A DNA stretch of 54,368 bases from the NCBI RefSeq assembly GCF_003725955.1, contig NZ_QIBZ01000017.1, positions 1 to 54,368 of the forward strand, in the 5' to 3' direction. The notes beneath the pieces are model-generated. The model saw nothing but the letters and a program-made list of their open reading frames with translations, was not told the origin of the DNA and ran no database searches. The position numbers and the translations under genes are program-made. Of this stretch, positions 1 through 8,476 are shown one piece after another; positions within the stretch are counted from its first letter, which is position 1; every line of letters starts with the position of its first letter. This stretch comes from Slackia isoflavoniconvertens. Its GTDB lineage: Bacteria; Actinomycetota; Coriobacteriia; Coriobacteriales; Eggerthellaceae.

Positions 1-126
1 AGTCCTACCGCGTCCGCCATGCCCTCATGCAGGAGGGCTAGCCGCTCAGAAAGCGTGCGCACTTCCGATGCTCAGGCTGCTCAATTTCCGATGCTCTTTT
101 TGCTCAAATCCTCTTGACGAAACACA
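1..126 (-). mobile_element. IS end (IS21-like), partial
   Basis: These 126 bases are the exact reverse complement of 54243-54368. Read outward from the window, the element begins TGTGTTTCGTCAAG. Near its tip it holds repeated words: GAGCATCGGAA twice and TGAGCA three times. A TG tip and multiple short end repeats are typical of IS21-family ends; the family call is inference because no transposase is inside the window. The LuxR-type reading frame that follows is cut by this end. Confidence 0.6.
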
Positions 127-1199
127 CAAGCTGCCTCATCGGCGTGGGGTCGGCGGCGTTCGTCGTAGAAATGGGGAGGTTCTTCGCGAAAACTGGAACC
201 AGAAGCGCTCTGAGCACTGGTATAGCCGGCGCGATATGCGGCACGATGCTACTCTCCCTATGCAATATGCTACCAACCGCAGTGTCCGACGCACTGTTGA
301 CGGTTTCCCCCGCAATCGCGTGTGCGCTTCTCGCGACAGCCCAAAGGGACTTTCGGAAAGACCGCTACTATACCCATGGTTTGAACAGCAGACCGAATTT
401 TCCGCCACGCTATGCCGTCACATGTCTCGTGCAGGGTTTGGCCTTCGGATTTATGGCCGACACGGTGTCGTCGGTAAGCCGCCAAGGGTCCATCGCACTT
501 CCTGTTTTGTGCTCCATCGCTTTTCTAGCAGGCGCGGTGCTGCTGGCCTTGACCGCCATCCCGCTCAAGCTCGATTTCAACCACCTACTCTATAAGGTGG
601 GCCATCCCCTTATGGCCATAGGATTCCTGTTGCTATGCTGCGTCCCGAGCAACGCGACGATCTGCGGCTTTATATTCACCGCCGGATATTGCTACGTCTA
701 CATCATCATGACGTGCCTCAACGCGCACTTCTCACACGATCTGGGATGTTCGCCGGGATGGATTGTGGCGCTTTCGACTTTTTTTCTGGTCGCTGGCCAA
801 ATAGCGGCAATGCTCCTGTTTGATTCGGTCATTTGGCTCGCCAGCGCAGACGCGCCCACAGCAGAAATATCCGCCATCATGGCGTTTGCCCTACCGATGT
901 GCTCGCTAGTATTCCTCGACGAAAAGAACTCCTCATCGGGCTGGGGCGCAATATGCCCGGGACAAGACGATACCGACGAAAGGTCCACCATCGCGAAAAG
1001 GCTTTCGTCGGAATTCGCACTGACGCCGCGCGAGGTCGACGTGACACTAATTCTGGCAAAAGGGCGAAACAAGGAACGTGCGGCAGAGGAGCTTCACCTC
1101 GCCCGCGAGACGGTGAAGACGCACGCCGCAAACATATACCGCAAACTTGCCATCCATTCGCAGCAAGAGCTCATCGACCTGATCGAAGGGCTCCTATAA
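127..1199 (+). pseudogene. LuxR-type membrane regulator, 5' end removed by IS
   Basis: The frame stays open from a TTG at 114 inside the IS end through to a stop at 1197-1199, so the native start and roughly the first 100 or more residues are missing. What remains is a hydrophobic region of several membrane spans followed by a C-terminal LuxR helix-turn-helix (LTPREVDVTLILAKG, then a recognition helix around ARETVKTHAANIYRKL). Intact relatives, such as the gene at 17204-18700, are about 500 residues long with a longer membrane half. In Eggerthellaceae such regulators usually sit beside one reductase operon; here the target is unclear. It could still be expressed from the IS, but I treat it as broken. 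Confidence 0.75.
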
Positions 1200-1362
1200 C
1201 ATCCCCACGCCAACACATAGGCGCCTACAGCAACGACGCGAATACAAGGAACTGCTCACCCCTCCCTCAATTCAAATAAAAGAGAAACGCCCAAGACGAG
1301 TCACGATACAATTGCTGAAAAGCGACCGAATGCTGATCGCGCGATAGTCGAATGGACAATCG

Positions 1363-1596
1363 ATGCTGACGTTTGCGAAGAAAACGGACGGTGGCACAAC
1401 GGCCACGTACGAATACCTGCCCAATGGCGCGAATCGAGCAGGTCTGGCATCTATCAACCGAATTACAGGCGAGGCTTCGGTCATTGAAAAGTCCCCCGAT
1501 GACGACGGCATGTGCACGGGCCAGATGCTCGCGCATGTCAGGCGCATGAACCGCGCAGGCAAGCTGGAGCAATCGAGTACACTGTCCTGGTACTAG
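1363..1596 (+). CDS. Small hypothetical protein (77 aa)
   Basis: The ATG-initiated frame of 77 codons has codon use like its neighbours and a soluble composition (TYEYLPNGANRAG, then SINRITGEASVIE). I do not recognise a named domain. The sequence resembles small unnamed proteins that occur singly in gut Actinobacteria and Firmicutes, but that is an impression only. There is no clear Shine-Dalgarno before the ATG, which weakens the call. It lies alone between the truncated LuxR gene and the decayed hipBA pair. Confidence 0.45.
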   Translation: MLTFAKKTDGGTTATYEYLPNGANRAGLASINRITGEASVIEKSPDDDGMCTGQMLAHVRRMNRAGKLEQSSTLSWY

Positions 1597-1699
1597 CGAA
1601 ACCGATGAACGCAGGCGGACGACGTGCCTACGAAGCTTGACGAGCGCACTTGCGTTGCCCTTATACCACGGCCAGCTTATCGATGCGCTTTTTCGACTG

Positions 1700-1954
1700 T
1701 CATGCAATCGCCCGCGCGATTTCACTATCGGCGCTGTCGGCGGCTTGCGCTTCAAACGCCGCGACAACGCGATCACGCAACATATCGATGCGCGTTTCAG
1801 CCGCCCTACGACTCAATCCCATGGAATGCCCCAATTCAACAAAATCCGCCCGTTCGACAGCTTCGAGTCGCTTCTTTTCGCCAGCATACAAGCCATGGCA
1901 GTAGTCAGTTCGGGATAAACCGTCGTCGAATTCGACCCCGATGCCCAACCTCAT
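1700..1954 (-). pseudogene. HipA-like toxin remnant (internally deleted)
   Basis: The start overlaps the stop of the HipB-like gene as ATGA, the usual hipBA coupling. The product is only 84 residues, against about 400-440 for HipA. Its second half (ADFVELGHSMGLSRRAAETR, then a helix ending near VVAAFEAQ) resembles the C-terminal helix of HipA kinases. The kinase core with its P-loop and catalytic Asp is absent. The simplest reading is a large in-frame deletion joining the first residues to the tail. It could instead be an unrelated short partner. Confidence 0.45.
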
Positions 1955-2172
1955 TTCGCACCACCCCTCGCGTCGGCGCGAACGTCGACGCCAATCGTCG
2001 CAAGAACAGCGAGCGCCTTACCCAGCTCGGCCGTTTCCTTTCCGCGCTCGAGGTTCGAGACGAACATAAGACTGCACCCCGACAGGTCGGCAATTTGCTG
2101 CTGCGTGTAGCCTTTCGCTTTGCGGAACGTCCTTACCGCCCGCCCAAAATCGGCCGCATCGTAAATTTTCAT
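1951..2172 (-). CDS. XRE-family HipB-like repressor
   Basis: This is a 73-residue protein consisting almost wholly of one helix-turn-helix: FGRAVRTFRKAKGYTQQQIA, then LSGCSLMFVSNLERGKETAE. The HTH continues into a HipB-type tail (LGKALAVLATIGVDVRA). I place the start at the ATG at 2172 and not the in-frame ATG at 2196, because the first of three operator-like palindromes ends right behind 2172 and would otherwise be coding. By family knowledge HipB binds HipA and represses hipBA. Here the downstream HipA frame is a remnant, so the repressor seems to be an orphan still facing its own operators. Confidence 0.8.
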   Translation of the reverse strand: MKIYDAADFGRAVRTFRKAKGYTQQQIADLSGCSLMFVSNLERGKETAELGKALAVLATIGVDVRADARGGAK

Positions 2173-2269
2173 ATTATCACGTCCGTAATAATTCATGGTT
2201 TTACGGGATAAATTATAGCGAACATGATAATTATGAGCAATAAAACAGCATTATCGCGAACGTAATAAT
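2173..2269 (-). promoter_or_regulatory. Three-copy palindromic operator of the hipB-like gene
   Basis: Three sites fit ATTAT-N10-ATAAT: 2173-2192 (ATTATCACGTCCGTAATAAT), 2212-2231 (ATTATAGCGAACATGATAAT) and 2250-2269 (ATTATCGCGAACGTAATAAT). They start 39 and 38 bases apart, close to 3.7 helical turns. The set lies immediately upstream of the HipB-like start. This arrangement is what is expected for cooperative autoregulation; binding is inferred. Confidence 0.65.
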
Positions 2270-2292
2270 TATTGCATCGAAATTCTGACTTA

Positions 2293-3771
2293 TTACAACA
2301 CGATTCGAGCATCCACCTCGCGCACAACGGGCATACCCGAGTCGTCCAGTTCAACCACATTCAGGCTCTCGATGAAATCGACGGCCGGAAACGCGTTTCG
2401 CGCGTCAGGCAGCCATGCGCAAGGGAACGCCACCACCTGCGTCGACTCGTCGTAATCAACAAAGCGCACAGCCGCCGAGGGCGCTTCATTCGTCATAGCC
2501 CGCTCGCCCGCTGTGTTTCGTTCGTTTTCCACAGCCTGCTCGACCGTTACAACCCGCTCGCTCTTCATATCGGGTTCTGCCGTCTCGCCCTGCTCGCCTG
2601 GCGCGCTCTGCTCACCAGCCGCGACCTGCTCGCTCGTCGCATCTCGCTCCGCCGCGACAAGGTCCTCCCCCAAAGCCCAGCCGAGAACCGAGCTCGCATC
2701 ATCACCAACGACCTTCGCGCACTTCAGGAAATAATCCCCCTCGTCAAAATGGAGCCAGCCATGCGCTGCCGCGAACGCCTTATCGAGCAGGAAGCCCTTG
2801 TTTTGCTGGTAAATCTGTCCTGTGTTCTTATTATCGAGCGAGCAATAATGCACACCCAGGCGCAGGCCACGCTCGTCCGCAAACCGCATAAGCTCCAGGC
2901 ATTCCGCCTCGCTGCCCGCGATGGGCAGCCCGCCCGCATACCAATAGTTGTACAGAATGGGATACGGGTTTTGGCGAAGCTCCAAGCCGCGCTCGGCAAA
3001 CGCCTCGGCATTGCACAGCGGAAAGCCGAATTCCAGCAAGTTCACGCCGCGAACGCCCATCGCGTCAAGACGCACCAGAAGTTCTTTCATCGCCAGCCCA
3101 TCATGCGGACCAACAGGCATTTCGACCATAACATCGGGGATGAAGGCAACCGCGCGCTCAATCGCGTCGAGCGTGCGCGCGTGCTCGGGCGCAAGGGCCT
3201 CATCGCCATCGAGCTTCACGCTAAAGCGAATCTCGTCCAAGCCGTGATCGCGCAGCTCTGCCAAACACGCATCGTCAAGAAAATCGCCGCACGTATACAG
3301 GCGCACGTGCGCCTGCGGGTACAGCTCGCGCGCCGCATCGAGAAACGCATACACATCGCTTTTGAACAGCAGCGGCTCGCCACCGGTAATCGCCAAGCAA
3401 TCGAAACCGGCACCCGCGGCATGCGCCTCACGCAGCTCGCCCGCAATGTCGCGCTTATGCGAAAGCCAATACTCGTAGTCTTCCTGGTTGGGATTGAAGC
3501 AGAAATAGCAATGCCGCGAGCACTTGAGCGAGGTGAAGAACGTCGCCGTTCGCTCGCCTGTGCGGCATGCAACGCACGCAGGCGAAATCCAGTTCCGCCA
3601 CAAGCTCGCATTCCCGTTTTCGCAATGACAGCCGCATTGCTCCGCCACGCACACGCGCGTCTCACGAAGCTGCGTCTCCTTCGCCTCAAACGGCAAACCG
3701 AATTCCGCGACCGATTTCTCAAAATCGGCTTTCACCTCGTCAAATGCGACAATGTACTCCTTCGCATCCAC
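2293..3771 (-). CDS. Radical SAM protein with extra N-terminal cysteines
   Basis: The 492-residue protein has the radical SAM cluster motif CSRHCYFC (about residues 84-91), then ITGGEP (about 129-134). A Cys-rich stretch before it (cysteines near 41, 46, 48, 50, 66, 69) could hold a second metal site. Residues about 370-430 are a Glu-rich low-complexity linker of short imperfect units such as GEQ, SEQ and NER. I chose the GTG at 3771, which has GGAGG upstream and barely follows the stop of the TorD gene; a TTG at 3801 would overlap that gene. The substrate is unknown. Its place behind a TorD chaperone next to a DmsA/DmsB operon suggests a role around molybdoenzyme maturation or its substrate. 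Confidence 0.8.
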   Translation of the reverse strand: MDAKEYIVAFDEVKADFEKSVAEFGLPFEAKETQLRETRVCVAEQCGCHCENGNASLWRNWISPACVACRTGERTATFFTSLKCSRHCYFCFNPNQEDYEYWLSHKRDIAGELREAHAAGAGFDCLAITGGEPLLFKSDVYAFLDAARELYPQAHVRLYTCGDFLDDACLAELRDHGLDEIRFSVKLDGDEALAPEHARTLDAIERAVAFIPDVMVEMPVGPHDGLAMKELLVRLDAMGVRGVNLLEFGFPLCNAEAFAERGLELRQNPYPILYNYWYAGGLPIAGSEAECLELMRFADERGLRLGVHYCSLDNKNTGQIYQQNKGFLLDKAFAAAHGWLHFDEGDYFLKCAKVVGDDASSVLGWALGEDLVAAERDATSEQVAAGEQSAPGEQGETAEPDMKSERVVTVEQAVENERNTAGERAMTNEAPSAAVRFVDYDESTQVVAFPCAWLPDARNAFPAVDFIESLNVVELDDSGMPVVREVDARIVL

Positions 3772-3775
3772 AGCG

Positions 3776-4537
3776 TTAGCCCTCCAGCTCGCCCGAAGCA
3801 ACCAACTCGCCTACGAAATCGACGTCGCACGCGACAAACGCGCGCAGCGATTCGACAATCTGGAAGAACACGCCCGATTCGTCTTTGCGATAGAGTTCCT
3901 CGTTGAACGATTCGAGCCATTCGCCCACATGCGCCAACACAAACGCCTGCTGGGCGCCGAGCAATTCGCGCACGCGGGCGTCATCCCCATCGGCAAACGC
4001 CTCGTACGACTCGTCGGCCAAGCACGCAAGAAACTGCATCATCATGGCAATATGATCCTCGGGGAAATGGCCCTTCATTTCGGCCTCAAAGCCGTATTTC
4101 GCGTAACGCTCGCGCACATCGAGCGTGCTTTCCTTGAAAAGCGTCGCGTCTTTGCCCAAATAGGGCGACTCCCACGGGTATACGTACGAACCGCCAGGCA
4201 CCATAAACAGCTTGTTGAATGCGACTTTCATCGCGTCAGCGTATGCCGGATCATTCGCCTGGCGCTCGCCTAAAACGGCGCACAATTCCGCCATGCGCGT
4301 AAGGGCATCCGAACACGTCGAATCGATCTTAAGCCCTTCATCCCAGGTCGCAAGGCGCTTCGCATTCGCCACGTCGGCCTTAGCCAAGCGACCGAACACC
4401 GTGCGCGTTTGCTCGCTCGAAAGAACGCCCAGCTCTTCCGCGTTCGGTTCCGCGCCAAGCGCAACGTGGAACAATCGGTAGGCGTACGCCCTGTCGGCAA
4501 GCGCCATGCCGATGCGCTCGATCGTGTTCTCGTTCAT
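3776..4537 (-). CDS. TorD/DmsD-family molybdoenzyme chaperone
   Basis: The 253-residue, all-helical cytoplasmic protein carries the family signatures YPWESPYLGKD (about 121-131) and FPEDHIAMMMQFLA. TorD-type chaperones bind the Tat signal and apo-form of a partner molybdoenzyme until the cofactor is inserted. The likely client is the Tat-exported DmsA-like subunit at 5512-8121, encoded upstream on the same strand. A strong GGAGGG stands before the ATG. It runs into the radical SAM gene with almost no gap. A second, divergent TorD lies at 11809-12501 for the other operon. Confidence 0.88.
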   Translation of the reverse strand: MNENTIERIGMALADRAYAYRLFHVALGAEPNAEELGVLSSEQTRTVFGRLAKADVANAKRLATWDEGLKIDSTCSDALTRMAELCAVLGERQANDPAYADAMKVAFNKLFMVPGGSYVYPWESPYLGKDATLFKESTLDVRERYAKYGFEAEMKGHFPEDHIAMMMQFLACLADESYEAFADGDDARVRELLGAQQAFVLAHVGEWLESFNEELYRKDESGVFFQIVESLRAFVACDVDFVGELVASGELEG

Positions 4538-4561
4538 AGGTTCCCTCCTTGCGAAGCCGAT

Positions 4562-4801
4562 TCATTCTCCCCGCTCGGCGTTCATTTTCCCAATCTCGAC
4601 CATTTTATAGCCCATGCAGCCCTGGCAGCACAACCACGTGCGGCGCAAATGGCAATTCTCGCATTCGGACATCACCTTAATGCGGTATGCGGGCCGATCG
4701 ATTCGCCTCATGAAATGCGCCGCGAGGTCGTCGACGCTGGCGTAGTCGCGAATGCCGACCTTCTCGAACGCCGACATACCGAAGCATTGAACCGCGCGCA
4801 A
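4562..4801 (-). pseudogene. Cys-rich SPASM-like C-terminal fragment
   Basis: The frame encodes a short protein ending in CENCHLRRTWLCCQGCMGYK, which resembles the auxiliary-cluster tail (SPASM) of radical SAM maturases. The stretch before it (DYASVDDLAAHFMRR) matches the usual helix between the first SPASM cysteine and the Cys cluster. There is no radical SAM domain, no good ribosome binding site, and an in-frame stop a few codons upstream of any start. I read it as the 3' end of a lost maturase gene, cut near the dms terminator. It could alternatively be a free-standing small cluster protein. Confidence 0.45.
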
Positions 4802-4872
4802 AGCAATACGGACAATGCAGGTTGCATCGCGAGCTCAGGCTAATGTTGGGCACCGTTTTCCTCCCTTATGCG

Positions 4873-4904
4873 AAAAAAGCCCGGGAAGACAAGCCTCCCG
4901 GGCT
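4873..4904 (-). terminator. Rho-independent terminator of the left dms operon
   Basis: Arms AGCCCGGGA (4878-4886) and TCCCGGGCT (4896-4904) form a perfect stem. On the minus strand the stem is followed by a run of six T. It sits 17 bases beyond the stop of the ferredoxin subunit gene. Confidence 0.88.
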
Positions 4905-4920
4905 CCAGGCACGCCTTGTT

Positions 4921-5493
4921 TTACCAATCAACCTCGGTGAAGCCGGTTTCGGTCGCCGTTTCCTTCGCGTTGATGTATACATTGGGCTTGGTCTTGTCAG
5001 ACGAAGGAAGAACCGCGATATCGCTCACCAGAGCATCGCCGTACTTCTTCTTGAGCTCTTCAACCTCGCCAAAATCGAGTGCGCGATTCGGACACGCCGC
5101 AACGCATGCGGGAGTGCCGCCAGCCTCGCGAATAAGGTAGCAGCTGTCGCACTTGCCAGCCTTGCCGTCTTCCCACAGCTTCGGAACGCCATAGGGGCAA
5201 GCCTCAACGCAGGCGCCATCGCCCTTGCACACTTCGCGGTCGAGAATAACCGCGCCGTCTTCGCGCTTGTCAATTGCGCCCGTGGGGCATGCGGCCATGC
5301 ATGCGGGCGACTCGCAGTGGTTGCAGCTCGCCGAGTAGCTGTAGCACTTCACCTCGGGAAACGACCCAACCGAGAACGTGTGCGCGTTGCGGTAGATGGT
5401 GCCAACCTCAAGACGATTCTTGTCTTTGCAAGCGATCTGGCATGCACGGCAACCAGTGCACCTGCTCATATCAAAGTAAAATCCAATGGACAT
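4921..5493 (-). CDS. DmsB-like four-cluster ferredoxin subunit
   Basis: The 190-residue protein has four Cys groups: CTGCRACQIAC near the N-terminus, CNHCESPACMAACP, CKGDGACVEACP and CDSCYLIREAGGTPACVAACP. That is the usual set for four [4Fe-4S] clusters in DmsB-type subunits. It should pass electrons to the catalytic subunit at 5512-8121, whose gene ends 18 bases upstream. It has no signal peptide, so it is presumably exported with the Tat-bearing partner. No DmsC-like membrane anchor follows; the quinol link is not encoded here. This is one of two such subunits in the window. Confidence 0.9.
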   Translation of the reverse strand: MSIGFYFDMSRCTGCRACQIACKDKNRLEVGTIYRNAHTFSVGSFPEVKCYSYSASCNHCESPACMAACPTGAIDKREDGAVILDREVCKGDGACVEACPYGVPKLWEDGKAGKCDSCYLIREAGGTPACVAACPNRALDFGEVEELKKKYGDALVSDIAVLPSSDKTKPNVYINAKETATETGFTEVDW

Positions 5494-5511
5494 GGTATCC
5501 CCCTTGCGCCG

Positions 5512-8121
5512 TTAGGCGTTCACGATGCGCTGCGGCCACTCGCAGTCAGGCTCAAGCGCGTCACCGGTGTACTTCTCAATGTTGCAAATCTGGTTGTTGT
5601 AGCCAGAAACGCCAAAACCGCCGTACTCCGCACCAATCAGGTAGTTGTCGGAACCGGCGCGGTCGATGCCGGTTTTCTCGTCGACGTCGACCCAAGCGCC
5701 ATGGGGCACGCCCACAACACCAGGCAGCAAAATGTCGAGAACCGCAGCGCGGCGCAGGCCCTTTCCGGCAGGCGTGCTAATGAGCACGGTGTCGCCGTCG
5801 GAAATACCCTTGGCCTTCGCATCTTCGCGGCTGACGAACACGGGGTTCGCCCACGTCTCACGCAGCCACGGGCAGTTGTCGAATACCGTATGGGAACGAC
5901 GCAGGTAGTGGGGGTTGTACATGATGAAGGGGTAATCGCCCTTCTCGCCACCGATTTTGCCGTCCTTGAACGTGGATTCGTAGCCAACGCACGGAGTGAC
6001 ATACGTCGGGTACGGCTTGTACTGCTCAACGCCCGGATACCCGTAGGAAGCCATGAGGTCGTAGCGCTGCTGGCAGTAGATTTCAATCTTGCCGGAGTTG
6101 CTCTTAAGCGGCTTGCCCGCGGGGTCGTCCACGAAGCTCTTCCAGCCGATGAAGCCATGGCCGTCATCGGAAGTGCGCTCGTACTGGTAACCGCCGTTGG
6201 TGATGAACTCGTCCATGGAAATGACGCCCTCTTGGGCCTCGCCTTCCACGCCCATCTTCTGAATGTCGTCGGCGGTGATGGTAACGAGGGGCTTCATTTC
6301 GCCATCGTCGCCAAGCACCTGGCAGCCGGCAATCTGCTCGAAGAACTGCTGGGTTTCCGACTTATCGTAGGCAAGCGCAGGATCCATGCCCATGCCCTGG
6401 AGCAGCAGCGTGCCAATTTCCTGGTCGGTTTTGGCTTCGCCGATAGGCTCGGTGACCTGGGAGTAGCAGTACACGAATTCGCGGTTCGAAGAAGTCACGC
6501 CGCCAACGCGCTCCCACTCAGTGGTGACCGGCAGAATAATGTCGGAATAGCGGGCGTTCGTGGTCATGAACTGCGCGCGAGTAAGCACGAAGTCGACCGC
6601 GCGATGGGCCTCGATGCCTTCCTTCTGATTGAGCGACGTCTGAAGCGTTGCGTCGGTGGAGTGGAAGATGCCCTTGATGGGACCAAGCGTGGTAGGAATG
6701 CCCTCGTGGAAGCTGCCATACGCGTTGGAGACGTCGAGCACGTCGCCGCCGCCGTTCTTGATGAGTTCGTAGAGCTGCGGCTGGCGCACGCCCGTCGAGC
6801 AGGGGTTCTTCGTCTTGGGCATGGTTGCGCTGCCTGCCTTCACGAGCACCGGGCCCGCGTTGCCGCAGTTCGCATGGTAGGCGGAGCCAGTTGCGTGGCC
6901 CGACTTGCCCATGTGGCCGCCCATGGCGCCCAAAGCGACAATCATCTGAGGAATCATTTCGGCGCCGTTGCAACGGGCCATGCCGTAGTTGTGCAGCAGC
7001 ATGGTCTTGTTGTTCTTGCCCATGATGCGCGCGAACGCGGTGATCTTCTCGGGCTCTATGCCGCAAATGGGATATGCCCATTCGGGAGTCTTCGGCGTGC
7101 CGTCGTAGGTGCCCAAGATGTAATCTTTCAGGTTCTCGTTCACCTTAGCGTCGGAAGGCATGCTCTCGGCGTCGAAGCCAACCGTGTAGGTATGCAGGAA
7201 GTCCCAGTCGACGATATCGCCTTCGGCCTCGTCGAGGCGAAGCATCTCGTAGGCCGTGGCCAACAGGAAGGCCATGTCGGTGCCGTTGCGAACGGGCAGC
7301 CAGTCGGCGTCGAGCATTTGAGCAGAAGCGTTGTACAGCGGGTCAACGCAGATGAACTTCGCGCCGGCCTCGTGGGCCTGAATGTAATAATACGTCGGGG
7401 TGCCGGCGGCAGACCACGTCGGGTTCGAAGCGTACATAATGATGTATTCGGCATTCTTCATGTCGAAGCGATCGTTGGCGTTGCCAAGGCCGCAGCTCGG
7501 CAGGCCGATCATTTCCGCACCAAGCGTGTAGGTGCCGTGCGAGGTGGTATCCCAGCCGCGCACGCAGCCGCACATCACGTTAATGCTGGGATCGGGAGAT
7601 TTGCAATAGAAGCCCGTGGGGCCGTATTCGTCGGAGATGCGCTTGATTTCCTGACACGCAAGGTCGATTGCCTCGTCCCAGCTAATGACTTCCCACTCGT
7701 CTTTGCCGCGGTTCTCACCATTGGAGTTGCTGCCGCCGCCAGGCTGCCAGCCCTTGCGCTTAAGCGGGTGCATAATGCGGTCGGCGCCGAAGCACTGCTG
7801 TTGCTGTGCCTTGCCGCGCACACAGCCACGCTGCTGCGGGTAGTCAGGGCTATCTTCGTGGCTGTCGTCGGTCTTCTGACGAACGACAGCGCCGTCTTTC
7901 ACCATGACCTTGTTCACGCAACGGCCGCCGCAATTGTGCCAGCAAGCTGCGTTAACCCACGTTCCGCCTTCTTCCGGGTTCACTGCCTCGGTCTTATCGG
8001 TTTTCTTGACCTCGGCATTTGGGGCACAGCCAAACGCAGAAAGCGCAGCGGCGCCGGCGGCAACCGCCATGCTCCCCTGCATAAACTTGCGGCGGCTGAT
8101 GCCGGTATCGGTGATACCCAT
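5512..8121 (-). CDS. Tat-exported molybdopterin oxidoreductase (DmsA-like)
   Basis: The protein has about 869 residues. It starts with a Tat signal (SRRKFMQG, then a hydrophobic stretch ending SAFGC, possibly a lipobox). The cluster motif CWHNCGGRC with a later GCVRG fits an N-terminal [4Fe-4S] site, and the rest spans the bis-MGD domains. I start at the ATG at 8121 because GGGGGAG lies just before it. Where E. coli DmsA has its Mo-ligand Ser (YGDYS), this protein aligns Thr (HGTYT). Eggerthellaceae use many such enzymes, including the catechol dehydroxylases; the substrate cannot be told from sequence. It forms an operon with the ferredoxin subunit and is divergent from the paralogue at 8477. 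Confidence 0.87.
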   Translation of the reverse strand: MGITDTGISRRKFMQGSMAVAAGAAALSAFGCAPNAEVKKTDKTEAVNPEEGGTWVNAACWHNCGGRCVNKVMVKDGAVVRQKTDDSHEDSPDYPQQRGCVRGKAQQQQCFGADRIMHPLKRKGWQPGGGSNSNGENRGKDEWEVISWDEAIDLACQEIKRISDEYGPTGFYCKSPDPSINVMCGCVRGWDTTSHGTYTLGAEMIGLPSCGLGNANDRFDMKNAEYIIMYASNPTWSAAGTPTYYYIQAHEAGAKFICVDPLYNASAQMLDADWLPVRNGTDMAFLLATAYEMLRLDEAEGDIVDWDFLHTYTVGFDAESMPSDAKVNENLKDYILGTYDGTPKTPEWAYPICGIEPEKITAFARIMGKNNKTMLLHNYGMARCNGAEMIPQMIVALGAMGGHMGKSGHATGSAYHANCGNAGPVLVKAGSATMPKTKNPCSTGVRQPQLYELIKNGGGDVLDVSNAYGSFHEGIPTTLGPIKGIFHSTDATLQTSLNQKEGIEAHRAVDFVLTRAQFMTTNARYSDIILPVTTEWERVGGVTSSNREFVYCYSQVTEPIGEAKTDQEIGTLLLQGMGMDPALAYDKSETQQFFEQIAGCQVLGDDGEMKPLVTITADDIQKMGVEGEAQEGVISMDEFITNGGYQYERTSDDGHGFIGWKSFVDDPAGKPLKSNSGKIEIYCQQRYDLMASYGYPGVEQYKPYPTYVTPCVGYESTFKDGKIGGEKGDYPFIMYNPHYLRRSHTVFDNCPWLRETWANPVFVSREDAKAKGISDGDTVLISTPAGKGLRRAAVLDILLPGVVGVPHGAWVDVDEKTGIDRAGSDNYLIGAEYGGFGVSGYNNQICNIEKYTGDALEPDCEWPQRIVNA

Positions 8122-8184
8122 CTCTCCCCCTTTATTCAATTGGAACTCTTCCCCCTGAAGAGTTCTCCCTCGATAGAAATTTTA

Positions 8185-8243
8185 ATTCTTAACAAAAACA
8201 GGGTCAATCAATTTTTTGTTAAGAATAATTCTCGAATGAGAAT
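8185..8243. promoter_or_regulatory. Dyads between the two divergent dms operons
   Basis: The 355-base gap between the divergent starts is AT-rich. It has a 14-bp perfect inverted repeat, ATTCTTAACAAAAA (8185-8198) against TTTTTGTTAAGAAT (8213-8226). A second dyad, ATTCTCGAATGAGAAT (8228-8243), follows almost at once. Both lie near the left gene. They look like binding sites for a regulator of one or both operons. The broken LuxR gene at the window edge and the response regulator at 14230 are possible binders, but nothing in the sequence ties them to these sites. Confidence 0.5.
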
Positions 8244-8433
8244 AAGTTGAGGTCAGAGACGAGTTTAGCGCAGAGAGGGGTGGGCAATAATTGTTATTTG
8301 TACCGAAAATAATTCACTCCTCAACGATGATTAATAATTCGGAAAGATTTCGGTAAGAAACACTCAATAAAAGCTGCATTGTCATTAATCGGCGCGATTC
8401 GTAACCTGATATTAGGTCGAAAGACTAGAAAGG

Positions 8434-8450
8434 CGAGCGCGAAGCGCTCG
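8434..8450 (+). promoter_or_regulatory. Leader hairpin before the second dms operon
   Basis: CGAGCGC (8434-8440) and GCGCTCG (8444-8450) make a 7-bp GC-rich stem with a GAA loop, 26 bases before the ATG and just before the GGGGGA ribosome site. It could stabilise the 5' end of the transcript or shield the ribosome site. No T run follows, so it is not a terminator. Confidence 0.4.
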
Positions 8451-8476
8451 AGGGGGAATTGAAGAAGGGGGAAACA

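Noticed and set aside
2272-3906. A plus-strand open frame of 544 codons
   Set aside because: It is antisense to the radical SAM gene, Arg-rich, and has no family features.
4822-8250. A plus-strand open frame of 1142 codons
   Set aside because: It lies opposite the dmsB and dmsA genes, has no domain or ribosome site, and its composition (Ala/Val/His-rich) is that of an antisense frame in GC-rich DNA.
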